A stretch of DNA of 64,000 nucleotides from Streptomyces leeuwenhoekii (GTDB taxonomy: Bacteria; Actinomycetota; Actinomycetes; Streptomycetales; Streptomycetaceae). Positions 1 through 9,014 of the stretch are shown piece by piece. Location: the NCBI RefSeq assembly GCF_001013905.1, contig NZ_LN831790.1, forward strand, positions 5,408,001 to 5,472,000, given 5' to 3'. The notes under the pieces are model-generated. The model saw only the letters and a list, made by a program, of their open reading frames with translations, had not been told where the DNA came from and did not search any database. How positions within the stretch are numbered: the first letter of the stretch is position 1; each line of letters begins with the position of its first letter. A program made the translations under genes and the position numbers.

Positions 1-902
<902 letters not shown>

Positions 903-1430
903 GTGCTGCGCGGAATGCTCCGCCGCGCCTCGGGGGACGTCGGGGACGACCCCCTGGACGCGGCGCAGGAACGCAGGGTGCGGGCGGTGCTCGCGCTCGG
1001 CGGGGTACCGCAGGCGGACCTGCCGGACGGGGTGCAGCAGGTCCGCCTGCGGTTGCTGGAGCGGGCCGCGAGCGGGCGGGAGGCACCGCGCGACGTCTCG
1101 GCGTGGGCGGCGGTGGTCGCCTCCAACCTGGCCATGGACTGGCACCGGGCCAAGCGCCGCCAGGAGCGGATCGGGGAGCGCCTGGCCGCGCTGCGCCAGG
1201 CGGAGCACCCCTCCGGGGAGGACACCAGCCTGCTCTCCCTCGCCGTCGCCCGCGGCCTGGACCACCTGCCCGACGCCCAGCGCCAGGTCGTCGTCCTGCG
1301 CTTCTACGCCGACCTGCCGGTGCGCGACATCGCCGAGCAGCTCGGCGTCCCCGAGGGCACGGTGAAGAGCAGGCTGCACACGGCGGTACGGGCCCTGCGC
1401 GCCCGCCTGCACGAGGACGAGGTGGTGTGA
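903..1430 (+). CDS. ECF (group IV) RNA polymerase sigma factor
   Basis: A 175-residue sigma-70-family factor. Region 2 is recognisable around DLPDGVQQVRLRLLE...WAAVVASNLAMDWHRAKRR, and region 4 around LPDAQRQVVVLRFYADLPVRDIAEQLGVPEGTVKSR, whose helix-turn-helix (DIAEQLGVPEGTVKSRLHTA) would contact the -35 element. The GTG at 903 is preferred because GGGGAGGA precedes it by 6 nt; an in-frame start at 858 has no comparable ribosome site. The stop is one base before the ATG of the next gene, so the two are probably cotranslated. A candidate ECF promoter lies just upstream. The inducing signal cannot be read from the sequence. Confidence 0.9.
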   Translation: MLRGMLRRASGDVGDDPLDAAQERRVRAVLALGGVPQADLPDGVQQVRLRLLERAASGREAPRDVSAWAAVVASNLAMDWHRAKRRQERIGERLAALRQAEHPSGEDTSLLSLAVARGLDHLPDAQRQVVVLRFYADLPVRDIAEQLGVPEGTVKSRLHTAVRALRARLHEDEVV

Positions 1431-1431
1431 C

Positions 1432-2247
1432 ATGACCGCCGGACACGACGGACGCGCCGGACATGACGGACGCGCCGAACGCGACGCGCGCGCCGGACAC
1501 GCCGGGTGCGGCGGGCAGACACCCCCCGGCGGCACCGGCACCGATCCGCTGATGGCCGCCATCACGGGCGACCCGCTGCCGCCCGGGGCCCGCGCGGACG
1601 ACGCCGCGCTGGCCGAGCACCGGTCGGCGGTGTCCGACGTGGCGCTGCTGAGGGAGCAGCTCGGGGTCATCGCCCAGGCGCTCTCGGAGCCGCCCGCCGC
1701 CGGGCGCGCCCCCGCGCCGGTCCCCGCGCCCGCCCGGACCCGGACCCGGGCTCCCCGCCCCCGGCGCCGCCCGCTCGCGCTGGTCCTCGGCACGCTCGCC
1801 GTCGCCTGCGCGGCCGCGGTGGCGACCGGACTGGGAGGGCTGCCGTTCGGGGCGGACGGCGACACCGGCGAGGCGTCCGGCGCGAGTGCGGCCGACGCGG
1901 GGGCCAAGACGGAGGCGCCCGCCCACGGCGCCCCCGGCCTCCTGGCCTGCGCCCGCCTGGTGGCCGAGGGCACGGTCACCGCGGTGGAACGGGTGCCCGG
2001 CACCGACCGGTACCGGGTGACGCTGGACGTCACGCGCTCCTACCGGCCGGCCGACGGGGACGACCGGGCCGCCTTCACGCTGGAGGGCGCCCCCGCCCGG
2101 CTCCGCGCGGGTGACGAGGTGCTCGTCGTGATGCCCCGGCACGGGACCGTGCCCGACGCCCTCTTCGTCGGGGAGCGGGAGATCGCCCCCGAGCGCGCCG
2201 CCCTCGGCGCCGCCCGGCCGCCTTCCCCGGGGCCCACCTGCACTTGA
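1432..2247 (+). CDS. Single-pass membrane protein coupled to the ECF sigma gene (possible anti-sigma partner)
   Basis: A 271-residue protein starting 1 nt after the sigma-factor stop codon. The first 25 residues are a degenerate GHDGRA-type repeat. Residues about 40-85 are acidic/helical, 85-110 Pro/Ala/Arg-rich, and one hydrophobic segment (LALVLGTLAVACAAAVATGL) near residue 120 follows a basic RPRRRP stretch, giving an N-in topology. The outer part (about 130-271) resembles a small beta domain. Position suggests an anti-sigma role, but I do not see the His-x3-Cys-x2-Cys zinc motif of ZAS anti-sigma factors, so the function is inferred from context only. Confidence 0.75.
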   Translation: MTAGHDGRAGHDGRAERDARAGHAGCGGQTPPGGTGTDPLMAAITGDPLPPGARADDAALAEHRSAVSDVALLREQLGVIAQALSEPPAAGRAPAPVPAPARTRTRAPRPRRRPLALVLGTLAVACAAAVATGLGGLPFGADGDTGEASGASAADAGAKTEAPAHGAPGLLACARLVAEGTVTAVERVPGTDRYRVTLDVTRSYRPADGDDRAAFTLEGAPARLRAGDEVLVVMPRHGTVPDALFVGEREIAPERAALGAARPPSPGPTCT

Positions 2248-2259
2248 GGAACGAGATAA

Positions 2260-2289
2260 GGGGCGGGCGCCCCGAAGAGCGCCCGCCCC
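2260..2289. terminator. Bidirectional hairpin terminator between convergent genes
   Basis: Arms GGGGCGGGCGC (2260-2270) and GCGCCCGCCCC (2279-2289) are perfectly complementary with an 8-nt loop. It sits in the 66-nt gap between the ECF operon and the convergent protease gene. Confidence 0.75.
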
Positions 2290-2313
2290 CGATGCCGTAC
2301 CGGGCCCGTGGAC

Positions 2314-5300
2314 CTACGGCACGACCGTGCCGATCTTCACGCTGCCGGTGCCCGCGACCGTGCCGCGCGCGTTCACCAGTTGCACCCGGCCGAAGAACTC
2401 GCGGCCCTCAGGGGCGGCGGCCAGCGCGGTGACGCTGCCGGAGACCGTCGCGGACTCGCCCGTGCCGAGCTTCACCGGCGCCGAGCCGTCGACGTCGACC
2501 GTGCCGAGCGAGGCGGCGAAGTACACGTCACGGTAGTCGTAGGCGGTGGAACCGGCCGGCACGGCGTAACCCACGACCTCGACGGTGTAGGTGCCGGCGG
2601 CCGGGTCGGGCACCGAGACGGACTCCTCCGAGTCGCCGTCCGCGGACTGGCCGACGACGTTGCCGTCCTTGTCGTAGACGGTCAGGTCGAGGTCGGCGGC
2701 GGCGTCGGAGACGCCTCCGATGGCCACGTCCAGCGAGGTCGCGCCCGCGGGCACCTCGACCGTGCCGGTCCGCGTCTCGCCCTGGGCGATCGTCGGCCGG
2801 GCGGACGCCGCCGAGCCGAGCGGGCCGCCCACCAGCTTGCCGTCGAGGGCGGCGAGGCGGTTGGTCACCGTCCAGGAGGCGGTGGCCGGGGTGCCGGCCT
2901 TCGCCTCGGGCACGGTCACGACCTCCGGCTCGAAGGCCGCGCCGAGGACGGCGACGTCGAGGGTGTAGGGGTTGTCGAGCAGCGGGGAGGTGCGGCGCGA
3001 CTCGACCTCGATCTCCCAGACGCCCGGCTGCGGGTCGGCGTAGGAGCGGACGTCGGGCTTGCAGCCGTTGCCGCCGAGGTAGTTGTTGTAGCAGTTCGGC
3101 GTGGAGGTGGTGTCGACCGGGACGCCGTAGGGGTGCAGGGCGATGAACCGGGTCTGGCTCTTGTCCTTCAGCCCGCCGATCGCCACCTCCAGCGCCTTGG
3201 CGCCCTCGGGGACGGTCACGAAGTACGACCGGGTGCTGTTGCGCTGCACCGATCCGGAGGCGGAGTGGGTGTACGCCAGCGGCGCGGCGATCACGACCGT
3301 CGACAGGACCTGCTTGTCGACGCCCTCGGTGCGCGGGTCGTCGACCTCCAGGATGGCGCTCTTGAGCCCGGCGCTCCGCGGCGCGGCCTCGACCTTCACC
3401 GTCACCGGCCGGTTCAGCGGCAGCCGCACCTCGTCGGAGCCGACGATCCGGAAGGTGCCGCCGGCGTTGTTCTCGAAGTGCAGCTCGTGCCGGATCGCCC
3501 TGTCCGCGCCGGAGGTGCGGGTGAGCGTGATCTCGTACGTCTTCTTCTGCCCGGCCTTCAGGCCGCCCTCGCGGTCGTAGAGGCCGGTGCCGTACCCGGG
3601 CGTCTTCAGGAACTCGTCGATCGCGGTGTCCACTGGGGCCTTGACGGTGTAGTCGTGGGCCTCGGCGCCGTCGCGGATCGCGTCCCACGCGTCCTCGATG
3701 TTGATCAGACCCGCGCCCTCCTCGTACGCCTGCACGCCCTCGATGTGGTCGGCGGTCGAGGTCAGCGCCGTGCGCAGGGTGGCGGGCGTCAGCTCGATGC
3801 CCTTCTGCTTCGCGGCGGACAGCAGCAGCGCGGAGGCTCCGGCGGCCTGCGGGGACGCCATCGAGGTGCCCTGGAGCATGCCGTAGCCGGCCGGGAGGGA
3901 GTAGCCCGCCTCGGCGATCGGGGCGCCCGGCAGCCAGGTCTGGATCGTGTTGACCGCGGCGCCCGGGGCGACCAGGGTCGGCGCGAAGCCGCCGTCCTCA
4001 CGCGGGCCGCGCGAGGAGAACGGCATCATCGCGTACTCCTTCTCCACGACCGAGCCGTAGTTGGCGGCCCAGGTCTCCTTGGAGATGGACGCGCCGACCG
4101 AGATCACCTTGTCGGCCAGGGACGGGTCGCCGATGGTGTTGGTGCCGGGGCCGGAGTTGCCCGCGGAGATCACCAGTTGCACGCCGTAGGTGTCGATGAG
4201 CCGGGTGTACAGCTCGGCGCGCGCGTTGTTGCCGTCGTTCAGGGCCGGGAGGCCGCCGATCGACATGTTGACGATGTCGACGCCGCGGTTGACGACGAGG
4301 TCGATCATGCCCTCGGTGAGCGCGACGTTGGTGCAGCCGCCGGACCAGGTGCAGGCGCGCGAGGAGACGATCTTCGCGCCGGGGGCGGCGCCGTTCATCC
4401 TCCCGCCGAACAGGCCGTGGGCGGCGGTGATGCCGGCGACGTGCGTGCCGTGCTCGGACTCGATCACGCCGATGTTGACGAAGTCGGCCTTGGCGCCCGC
4501 GGAGTTGTAGACGACGTCCTTGCGGATCTCGACCACGAAGGGCTGGCGCTCGGCCACCTCGGTGGCCGGGTCGTCGGTGCCGAAGTACCCGATCTGGAAG
4601 CCGTCCTTGTACGGCTTCATCGGGGTGTCGTCACCGAAGTCGTGGTTGCCGTTCAGGTCGACCCGGACGGTGCCGGAGGCCGCGTCGTACAGCACGCCCC
4701 AGGAGTCGGTGGTGTCCCCGTCGCGGTTGGCGTCGCCGGCCGCGTCGCCGCCGGTGGTGTACGACTCCAGGAAGGTGCTGACCCGGTAGGAGCCCTCCGG
4801 GGCCTGCCAGGACCTGCCGCCGTAGGTGAAGGCGGGCCCGGAGACGGAGGTCAGCATCGGGCGCCAGGTCCGGTCGGCGTCGACGACCGGGTCGGTGGCG
4901 GTCACCCAGTCGACGATCTTGCGCTCGCCGGTGGTGGTCTTCCGCAGCGCCGGGTGGGCGAGGTCCACACCGGAGTCGAGGATGCCGATGGTGATGCCGC
5001 GGCCGTCCGCCTTCGGGTGGTCCTCGACGAAGTCGACGGCGCCCGTCTCGAAGGACGGGTTGTACGGGTTCTCGGCGGGGGTCTTCCGGTTCGGCGCCGG
5101 GTACGCCGCCGTGCCCCGGGAGCCGGCGGCCCCGGCGGTGTCCGCGCCCGGCGTCGGGTCGTCCAGCGGGATCTCCTCGCGCAGGTCGATGCCGTGCACG
5201 GAGGACAGCTTCGCGGCGGCGGCGATGGCCGCGTCCGCCTTGCCGGTGGGGACGGTGGCCCGGACGTAACCGAGCTTGTCGTAGGTACGGCCCACGGTGC

Positions 5301-5610
5301 CGCCCGGGACGGCGTCCAGCTCCTTCGCGACCTGCTCGGTCTGCCCGGGAGCGGTGGCGACCATCATCGTGACGCTCTTCTCGCCCTCGGCCTTGGCCTC
5401 GGCGAGCAGACCGGCGTCGTCCGAACCGAGTTTGCCGTGGGCGGACTTGGCGGTGGCGTCGGCCGGCACCGAGGCGGCCGGGCCGTCGGCGGCGACCGCC
5501 ATGGGTATCGGCCCGGCGGCGCAGAGCGCGGCGACGATGCCCGCGGCCACGGCGGTGCGGGCCACGCGTCTGGCGCCCGGTATCGGTTCGCGCTGGGGGG
5601 TGTGGGTCAT
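2314..5610 (-). CDS. Secreted subtilisin-like (S8) serine protease, large
   Basis: A 1098-residue exported peptidase. A Sec signal peptide (basic GARRVART, hydrophobic AVAAGIVAALCAAG, AVA-A cleavage) leads to an I9-like propeptide (about 70-150). The S8 catalytic domain carries Asp in ILDSGVDLAHP (about 213), His in EHGTHVAGI (about 389), the oxyanion Asn in ISAGNSGPG and Ser in GTSMASP (about 584). A long insertion separates Asp and His, as in large actinobacterial subtilases. Residues about 600-1098 form beta-rich modules, the last resembling a pre-peptidase C-terminal domain (GTYTVEVVGYAV). Two in-frame ATGs are possible: AAGGGA abuts the one at 5616 but is 4-5 nt from the one at 5610, so 5610 is preferred. 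The gene stands alone, divergent from the NUDIX gene. Confidence 0.92.
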   Translation of the reverse strand: MTHTPQREPIPGARRVARTAVAAGIVAALCAAGPIPMAVAADGPAASVPADATAKSAHGKLGSDDAGLLAEAKAEGEKSVTMMVATAPGQTEQVAKELDAVPGGTVGRTYDKLGYVRATVPTGKADAAIAAAAKLSSVHGIDLREEIPLDDPTPGADTAGAAGSRGTAAYPAPNRKTPAENPYNPSFETGAVDFVEDHPKADGRGITIGILDSGVDLAHPALRKTTTGERKIVDWVTATDPVVDADRTWRPMLTSVSGPAFTYGGRSWQAPEGSYRVSTFLESYTTGGDAAGDANRDGDTTDSWGVLYDAASGTVRVDLNGNHDFGDDTPMKPYKDGFQIGYFGTDDPATEVAERQPFVVEIRKDVVYNSAGAKADFVNIGVIESEHGTHVAGITAAHGLFGGRMNGAAPGAKIVSSRACTWSGGCTNVALTEGMIDLVVNRGVDIVNMSIGGLPALNDGNNARAELYTRLIDTYGVQLVISAGNSGPGTNTIGDPSLADKVISVGASISKETWAANYGSVVEKEYAMMPFSSRGPREDGGFAPTLVAPGAAVNTIQTWLPGAPIAEAGYSLPAGYGMLQGTSMASPQAAGASALLLSAAKQKGIELTPATLRTALTSTADHIEGVQAYEEGAGLINIEDAWDAIRDGAEAHDYTVKAPVDTAIDEFLKTPGYGTGLYDREGGLKAGQKKTYEITLTRTSGADRAIRHELHFENNAGGTFRIVGSDEVRLPLNRPVTVKVEAAPRSAGLKSAILEVDDPRTEGVDKQVLSTVVIAAPLAYTHSASGSVQRNSTRSYFVTVPEGAKALEVAIGGLKDKSQTRFIALHPYGVPVDTTSTPNCYNNYLGGNGCKPDVRSYADPQPGVWEIEVESRRTSPLLDNPYTLDVAVLGAAFEPEVVTVPEAKAGTPATASWTVTNRLAALDGKLVGGPLGSAASARPTIAQGETRTGTVEVPAGATSLDVAIGGVSDAAADLDLTVYDKDGNVVGQSADGDSEESVSVPDPAAGTYTVEVVGYAVPAGSTAYDYRDVYFAASLGTVDVDGSAPVKLGTGESATVSGSVTALAAAPEGREFFGRVQLVNARGTVAGTGSVKIGTVVP

Positions 5611-5863
5611 CGGCATCCCTTGTAGGTAAAGGAACGATCGGGTGCGACCAGGGCCGATTGGTCATGGTCGCGAGAGTCCGGAATGCGATCCCGGATGACC
5701 GCTCAGCCTGACGTAAGGGGTCCACGTTTGGGGAGAGTTGACCGAGGCGGGATGGGGCCGTGGCGTACTTCCGCCATGCGCCATCGGGGATCTATGGGGT
5801 GGACCACGACATTCCCGTCCGGTCATGGCCCGTGCGCGGCGCCGCGCGCGTTAACGTCCCGGC

Positions 5864-6322
5864 GTGCGCAGGAACCTACGGGTGGCGGCCTACGCCCTGT
5901 GCGTCCGGGACGGTCGCATACTGCTCGCCCGGTCCCCGGGACCCGGGGGCGTTCCCGAATGGGTGCTGCCCGGCGGCGGCATGGAGCACGGCGAGGACCC
6001 GCACGACACGGTGGTGCGGGAGGTGGCGGAGGAGACCGGGTACCGGATCGAGGTCACCGGCCTGCTCGGCGTGGACTGTCTGCGCCGCGTCTCGCGCCGC
6101 CGCTTCCGGCCGGCCGTGGACCGGCACGCCGTCCGCATCCTCTACGAGGCCCGGATCACCGGCGGCGACCTCAGGTACGAGGTCGGCGGCTCCACCGACC
6201 TGGCCGCCTGGCAGGACCTGGCCGCCGTCCCCGGCCTGACCCGGGTGCCGCTCGTCGACACCGGGCTGCGGCTGTGGCGCGAACGGCCGGCGACCGGACG
6301 GCTCGCCGGGGCGGAGGAGTAG
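5864..6322 (+). CDS. NUDIX hydrolase
   Basis: A 152-residue protein with a complete Nudix box (GGMEHGEDPHDTVVREVAEE followed by TGY), the GX5EX7REUXEEXGU signature that binds Mg2+ and hydrolyses nucleoside-diphosphate-linked substrates. It begins LRVAAYALCVRDGRILLARS, typical of MutT/ADP-ribose-pyrophosphatase-like members. The substrate cannot be assigned. The GTG at 5864 has no Shine-Dalgarno sequence; TTAACGT lies about 7 nt upstream, so transcription may start at or next to the start codon (leaderless). It is divergent from the protease gene and alone in its transcript. Confidence 0.88.
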   Translation: MRRNLRVAAYALCVRDGRILLARSPGPGGVPEWVLPGGGMEHGEDPHDTVVREVAEETGYRIEVTGLLGVDCLRRVSRRRFRPAVDRHAVRILYEARITGGDLRYEVGGSTDLAAWQDLAAVPGLTRVPLVDTGLRLWRERPATGRLAGAEE

Positions 6323-6497
6323 CCGCCCGGCGGCTCCGACCGGTCCCCACCGACGCCTCGGCAAGAAGGCCGGAACCGGCTCAACCGCCGCGCCCCGTCG
6401 CAACCTTCCCGCCGGCCCCCGCGGTCTCCTTGCCCGACCGCGCCCGACCGTGCCCGACGGCCCTCGGGCGAAGCAGCACCCAGAGCAGGGGGAGACC

Positions 6498-7658
6498 ATG
6501 ACCACACGGGTACGCACCGCCCTCGCGGCGGCGACCGCCGCGGCACTGACGGCAGCGCTCACGGCCTCACTGGCGGGCACGGCGACCGCGGCACCGGCCG
6601 CCCGCGACGGTCACGACGCGACCCGCCGCGCCCTCCGGGCCGCCGTGGCCGACGGCGTGCCCGGCGCGACGGCCACCGTCCGGGACGGCCGCGGCACCTG
6701 GACCGCGACCGCCGGGGTCGGCGACCTGGAAACCGGCGAGCCGCGCTCGGCGCGGGACCGGTACCGGGTGGGCAGCATCACCAAGACGTTCGTGGCCACG
6801 GTGCTGCTCCAGTTGGAGGCGGAGGGCCGCCTGTCCCTGGACGACACGGTGGATGAGTGGCTGCCCGGCATGGTGCGGGGCAACGGCCACGACGGCAGCC
6901 GCATCACCCTGCGGCACCTGCTGAACCACACCAGCGGCGTCTACAACTACACCGCCGACGAGGAGTTCGCCCGCACCCACTTCCTCGCGGACGGCTTCCT
7001 GCGGCACCGCTACGACACGGTGCCGCCCGAGCGCCTGGTCGCCGTCGCCATGTCCCACCGGCCCGACTTCGCGCCGGGCGCCTCCTGGAAGTACTCCAAC
7101 ACCAACTACGTCCTGGCCGGCCTGGTCGTGGAGGAGGCCACCGGCCGCCCCTGGGGCGAGGAGGTCCGCCGCCGCATCATCGCGCCGCTGCACCTGCGCG
7201 CCACCTCGGTCCCCGGCACCCGGGTCACCGTCCCCGCGCCCAGCGGCCGCGCCTACTCCAAACTGGCCCCGACGGCCGAGGGCCCGTCCTACGACGTCAC
7301 CGAGCTCAACCCCTCCATCGCCACGGCCGCCGGTGAGATGATCTCCGACTCGGCCGATCTGACCCGGTTCTACTCCGCCCTGCTCCGGGGCCGGCTGCTG
7401 CCGCCGGCGCAGCTCGCCGAGATGACGGCGACCGTCCGGACCGACGAGAGCGACGAGAGCGACCGCTACGGCCTGGGCCTGATGAAGAGGGAGCTGGACT
7501 GCGGGGTGACCGTCTGGGGGCACGGTGGCGGCATCCACGGCTCCTCGTCGGAGGCGGTGACGACGGGGGACGGCCGGCACGCGCTCGCCCTGAACTTCAA
7601 CGGCGACTGGTCGGGCGACAGCGAGGCGGTGATCGAGGCGGAGTTCTGCGGGAAGTGA
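6498..7658 (+). CDS. Secreted serine hydrolase of the beta-lactamase / DD-peptidase fold
   Basis: A 386-residue exported protein. The signal peptide (TRVRTALAAATAAALTAAL...GTATAAPA) ends near residue 35. The penicillin-recognising fold motifs are in order: SITK (SxxK nucleophile/base, near residue 93), YSN in WKYSNTNYVLAG, and HGGG in VWGHGGGIHGSSS replacing KTG. This pattern is that of class C-like/D-aminopeptidase or esterase-type hydrolases (family S12); true beta-lactamase activity is not implied. GGGGGAG precedes the ATG at 6498. A palindrome (7655-7668) overlaps the stop codon. Confidence 0.9.
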   Translation: MTTRVRTALAAATAAALTAALTASLAGTATAAPAARDGHDATRRALRAAVADGVPGATATVRDGRGTWTATAGVGDLETGEPRSARDRYRVGSITKTFVATVLLQLEAEGRLSLDDTVDEWLPGMVRGNGHDGSRITLRHLLNHTSGVYNYTADEEFARTHFLADGFLRHRYDTVPPERLVAVAMSHRPDFAPGASWKYSNTNYVLAGLVVEEATGRPWGEEVRRRIIAPLHLRATSVPGTRVTVPAPSGRAYSKLAPTAEGPSYDVTELNPSIATAAGEMISDSADLTRFYSALLRGRLLPPAQLAEMTATVRTDESDESDRYGLGLMKRELDCGVTVWGHGGGIHGSSSEAVTTGDGRHALALNFNGDWSGDSEAVIEAEFCGK

Positions 7659-7668
7659 CCGCGGTCAC
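7655..7668. repeat. 14-bp perfect palindrome over a stop codon
   Basis: GTGACCGCGGTCAC is fully self-complementary and contains the TGA stop of the serine hydrolase. It lies in the 75-nt gap between convergent genes. With no loop it is a poor terminator; a protein site or chance are both possible. Confidence 0.35.
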
Positions 7669-7733
7669 GAGGAGGGACCGCCGGGCGTCCGCCCCGCGGC
7701 CCCTCCTCTCCCCTCCTGGCACCGCCCCGCTCG

Positions 7734-8819
7734 TCACGGCCGGGGCAGCACCACGACGTATGCGGCGGGTTCCCTGTCGGCGGCCGACATCAACGCGGTT
7801 CGTACGACGATCGCTTGATGTTCCGGGGCGTCACGGAGCTTCTTCGCGCTGAGCTGCACCACCGTGATGCCCAGCCGCTCCAGGTGCTCGCGTTTGCGCG
7901 GGCATTCCGGCGCCCCGGTGTCCCCGCAGGAGGCGTGTCCGTGCCGGCCGGCCCGGGTGTCCAGGTCGACCGCCACCCCGTGTTCCGGCCAGTAGGCGTC
8001 CACCCCGCCGAGGTCGGGGCCGCCGGGCAGCCGCAGGCCGACGTTCCAGACCGGGTCGGGCAGGCCGTAGTCGCGCACCATCCGGTACAGGCGGTCCTCC
8101 GCGATCGCCCGGCCCTCCGCCAGCAGGGACTCGACGGCGTCCACCAGGTGCGGGCGGCTCAGCAGGTGGGCCTCCTTCAGCTCCCGCACCACCGTGGCCG
8201 GTTCGCAGTGCCCGCCGCGCACCGCCTCGGTCAGCAGCCGCCGCACGGCGCCCGCGTCCGTCAGCTCCGCCACCGCGTCGGCCAGGGCCCGCGCCACCGG
8301 CGCGACCGGGACGAGGGCGCCCTGAGCGCGCACCGGGTCCAGAGCCCGGGGCACGGTGAGCAGCTCGGGCACGGGCAGGTCGGCCGTGCGCAGGATCCGC
8401 GCACAGCCCGTCGAGCGGAGCCGGCGCGCCCGGGGGACGAGGACGTCGACGGTCTCCAGGTCCGGCAGCGGGGGAGCGGAGGTGAAACCGTGCAGCGTCA
8501 GCGCGGCCAGGCCGGTGATCACCGCCTCCCCGTGGCCGGCCGCCGTCCGCGGGCCGGGCTGGGAGGGGACACCGCCGGCCCGCTCCCGCCCCGCGTACAG
8601 CAGCACCGCGTGCAGCCGCTCCTCACCGGTCGGCGGGCCGGGGTGGAGCAGGACGACGCCGGGGAGGATCTGCTGCCAGGGGCCGCCCGGGCGGCAGTGC
8701 GCGGTCGTCTCGGCGGCCGCGACCCCGCGCGCGCGGAGCTGGGCCGTGGTCAGCAGCCGGCGCGAGCCGGAGGCGAGCTGCTGGAGCGGGCGCGGGGAGA
8801 GCGGGGTGTCGTGGTTCAT
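7734..8819 (-). CDS. AbiEi-antitoxin-like / DUF559-like protein
   Basis: A 361-residue protein. Residues about 10-60 look like the winged-helix module of AbiEi-type antitoxins (LLTTAQLRARGVAAAETTAHC...GPWQQILPGVVLLHPG). The C-terminal 110 residues (VWNVGLRLPGGPDLGGVDAYWPEHGVAVDLDT...ERLGITVVQLSAKKL) resemble DUF559/Vsr-like endonuclease-fold domains, with Asp residues in GVDAYWPEHGVAVDLD. No AbiEii-type toxin gene is next to it. The start at 8819 gives MNHDTPLS; CGGGAA upstream is part of a 13-bp palindrome (8823-8835). It has its own promoter and is separated from pepN by a terminator. Function unknown; it may be a transcription regulator. Confidence 0.72.
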   Translation of the reverse strand: MNHDTPLSPRPLQQLASGSRRLLTTAQLRARGVAAAETTAHCRPGGPWQQILPGVVLLHPGPPTGEERLHAVLLYAGRERAGGVPSQPGPRTAAGHGEAVITGLAALTLHGFTSAPPLPDLETVDVLVPRARRLRSTGCARILRTADLPVPELLTVPRALDPVRAQGALVPVAPVARALADAVAELTDAGAVRRLLTEAVRGGHCEPATVVRELKEAHLLSRPHLVDAVESLLAEGRAIAEDRLYRMVRDYGLPDPVWNVGLRLPGGPDLGGVDAYWPEHGVAVDLDTRAGRHGHASCGDTGAPECPRKREHLERLGITVVQLSAKKLRDAPEHQAIVVRTALMSAADREPAAYVVVLPRP

Positions 8820-8822
8820 GTC

Positions 8823-8835
8823 CGGGAACTTCCCG
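8823..8835. promoter_or_regulatory. Palindrome over the ribosome-binding site of the AbiEi-like gene
   Basis: CGGGAA-C-TTCCCG, 6-bp arms around one base, ending 3 nt before the start codon at 8819 and covering the purine-rich ribosome site. It could be a DNA operator for the AbiEi-like protein itself or an RNA hairpin hiding the ribosome site. Confidence 0.4.
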
Positions 8836-8859
8836 TCTCCCGCCCCACCTTGAACCGCT

Positions 8860-8888
8860 GTTACACGTCCGTCGACAAACGCGGACAA
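8860..8888 (-). promoter_or_regulatory. Candidate promoter of the AbiEi-like gene
   Basis: On the minus strand TTGTCC (8888-8883), a 17-nt spacer and TGTAAC (8865-8860). Predicted start of transcription is about 30 nt before the start codon. Confidence 0.4.
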
Positions 8889-8922
8889 GATCGCCCTAAA
8901 GGACGGGTGTTCGGATGCCGAA

Positions 8923-8956
8923 AACCCCTGGTCCGACCGGGTGGGGACCAGGGGTT
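8923..8956 (-). terminator. pepN terminator
   Basis: Arms AACCCCTGGTCC (8923-8934) and GGACCAGGGGTT (8945-8956) pair perfectly; read on the minus strand the hairpin is followed by TTTTC. It lies about 60 nt past the pepN stop codon. Confidence 0.8.
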
Positions 8957-9014
8957 ACGGCGATGATTGCCCGAATTCCGTAACGGTTACCCAGCGCTCA
9001 TCCCTGGGGAGGGC

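Noticed and set aside
2308..5625. A 1105-codon open frame antisense to the protease gene
   Set aside because: It is the GC-rich mirror of a well-supported protease and has no motifs; composition is Gly/Arg/Val-rich.
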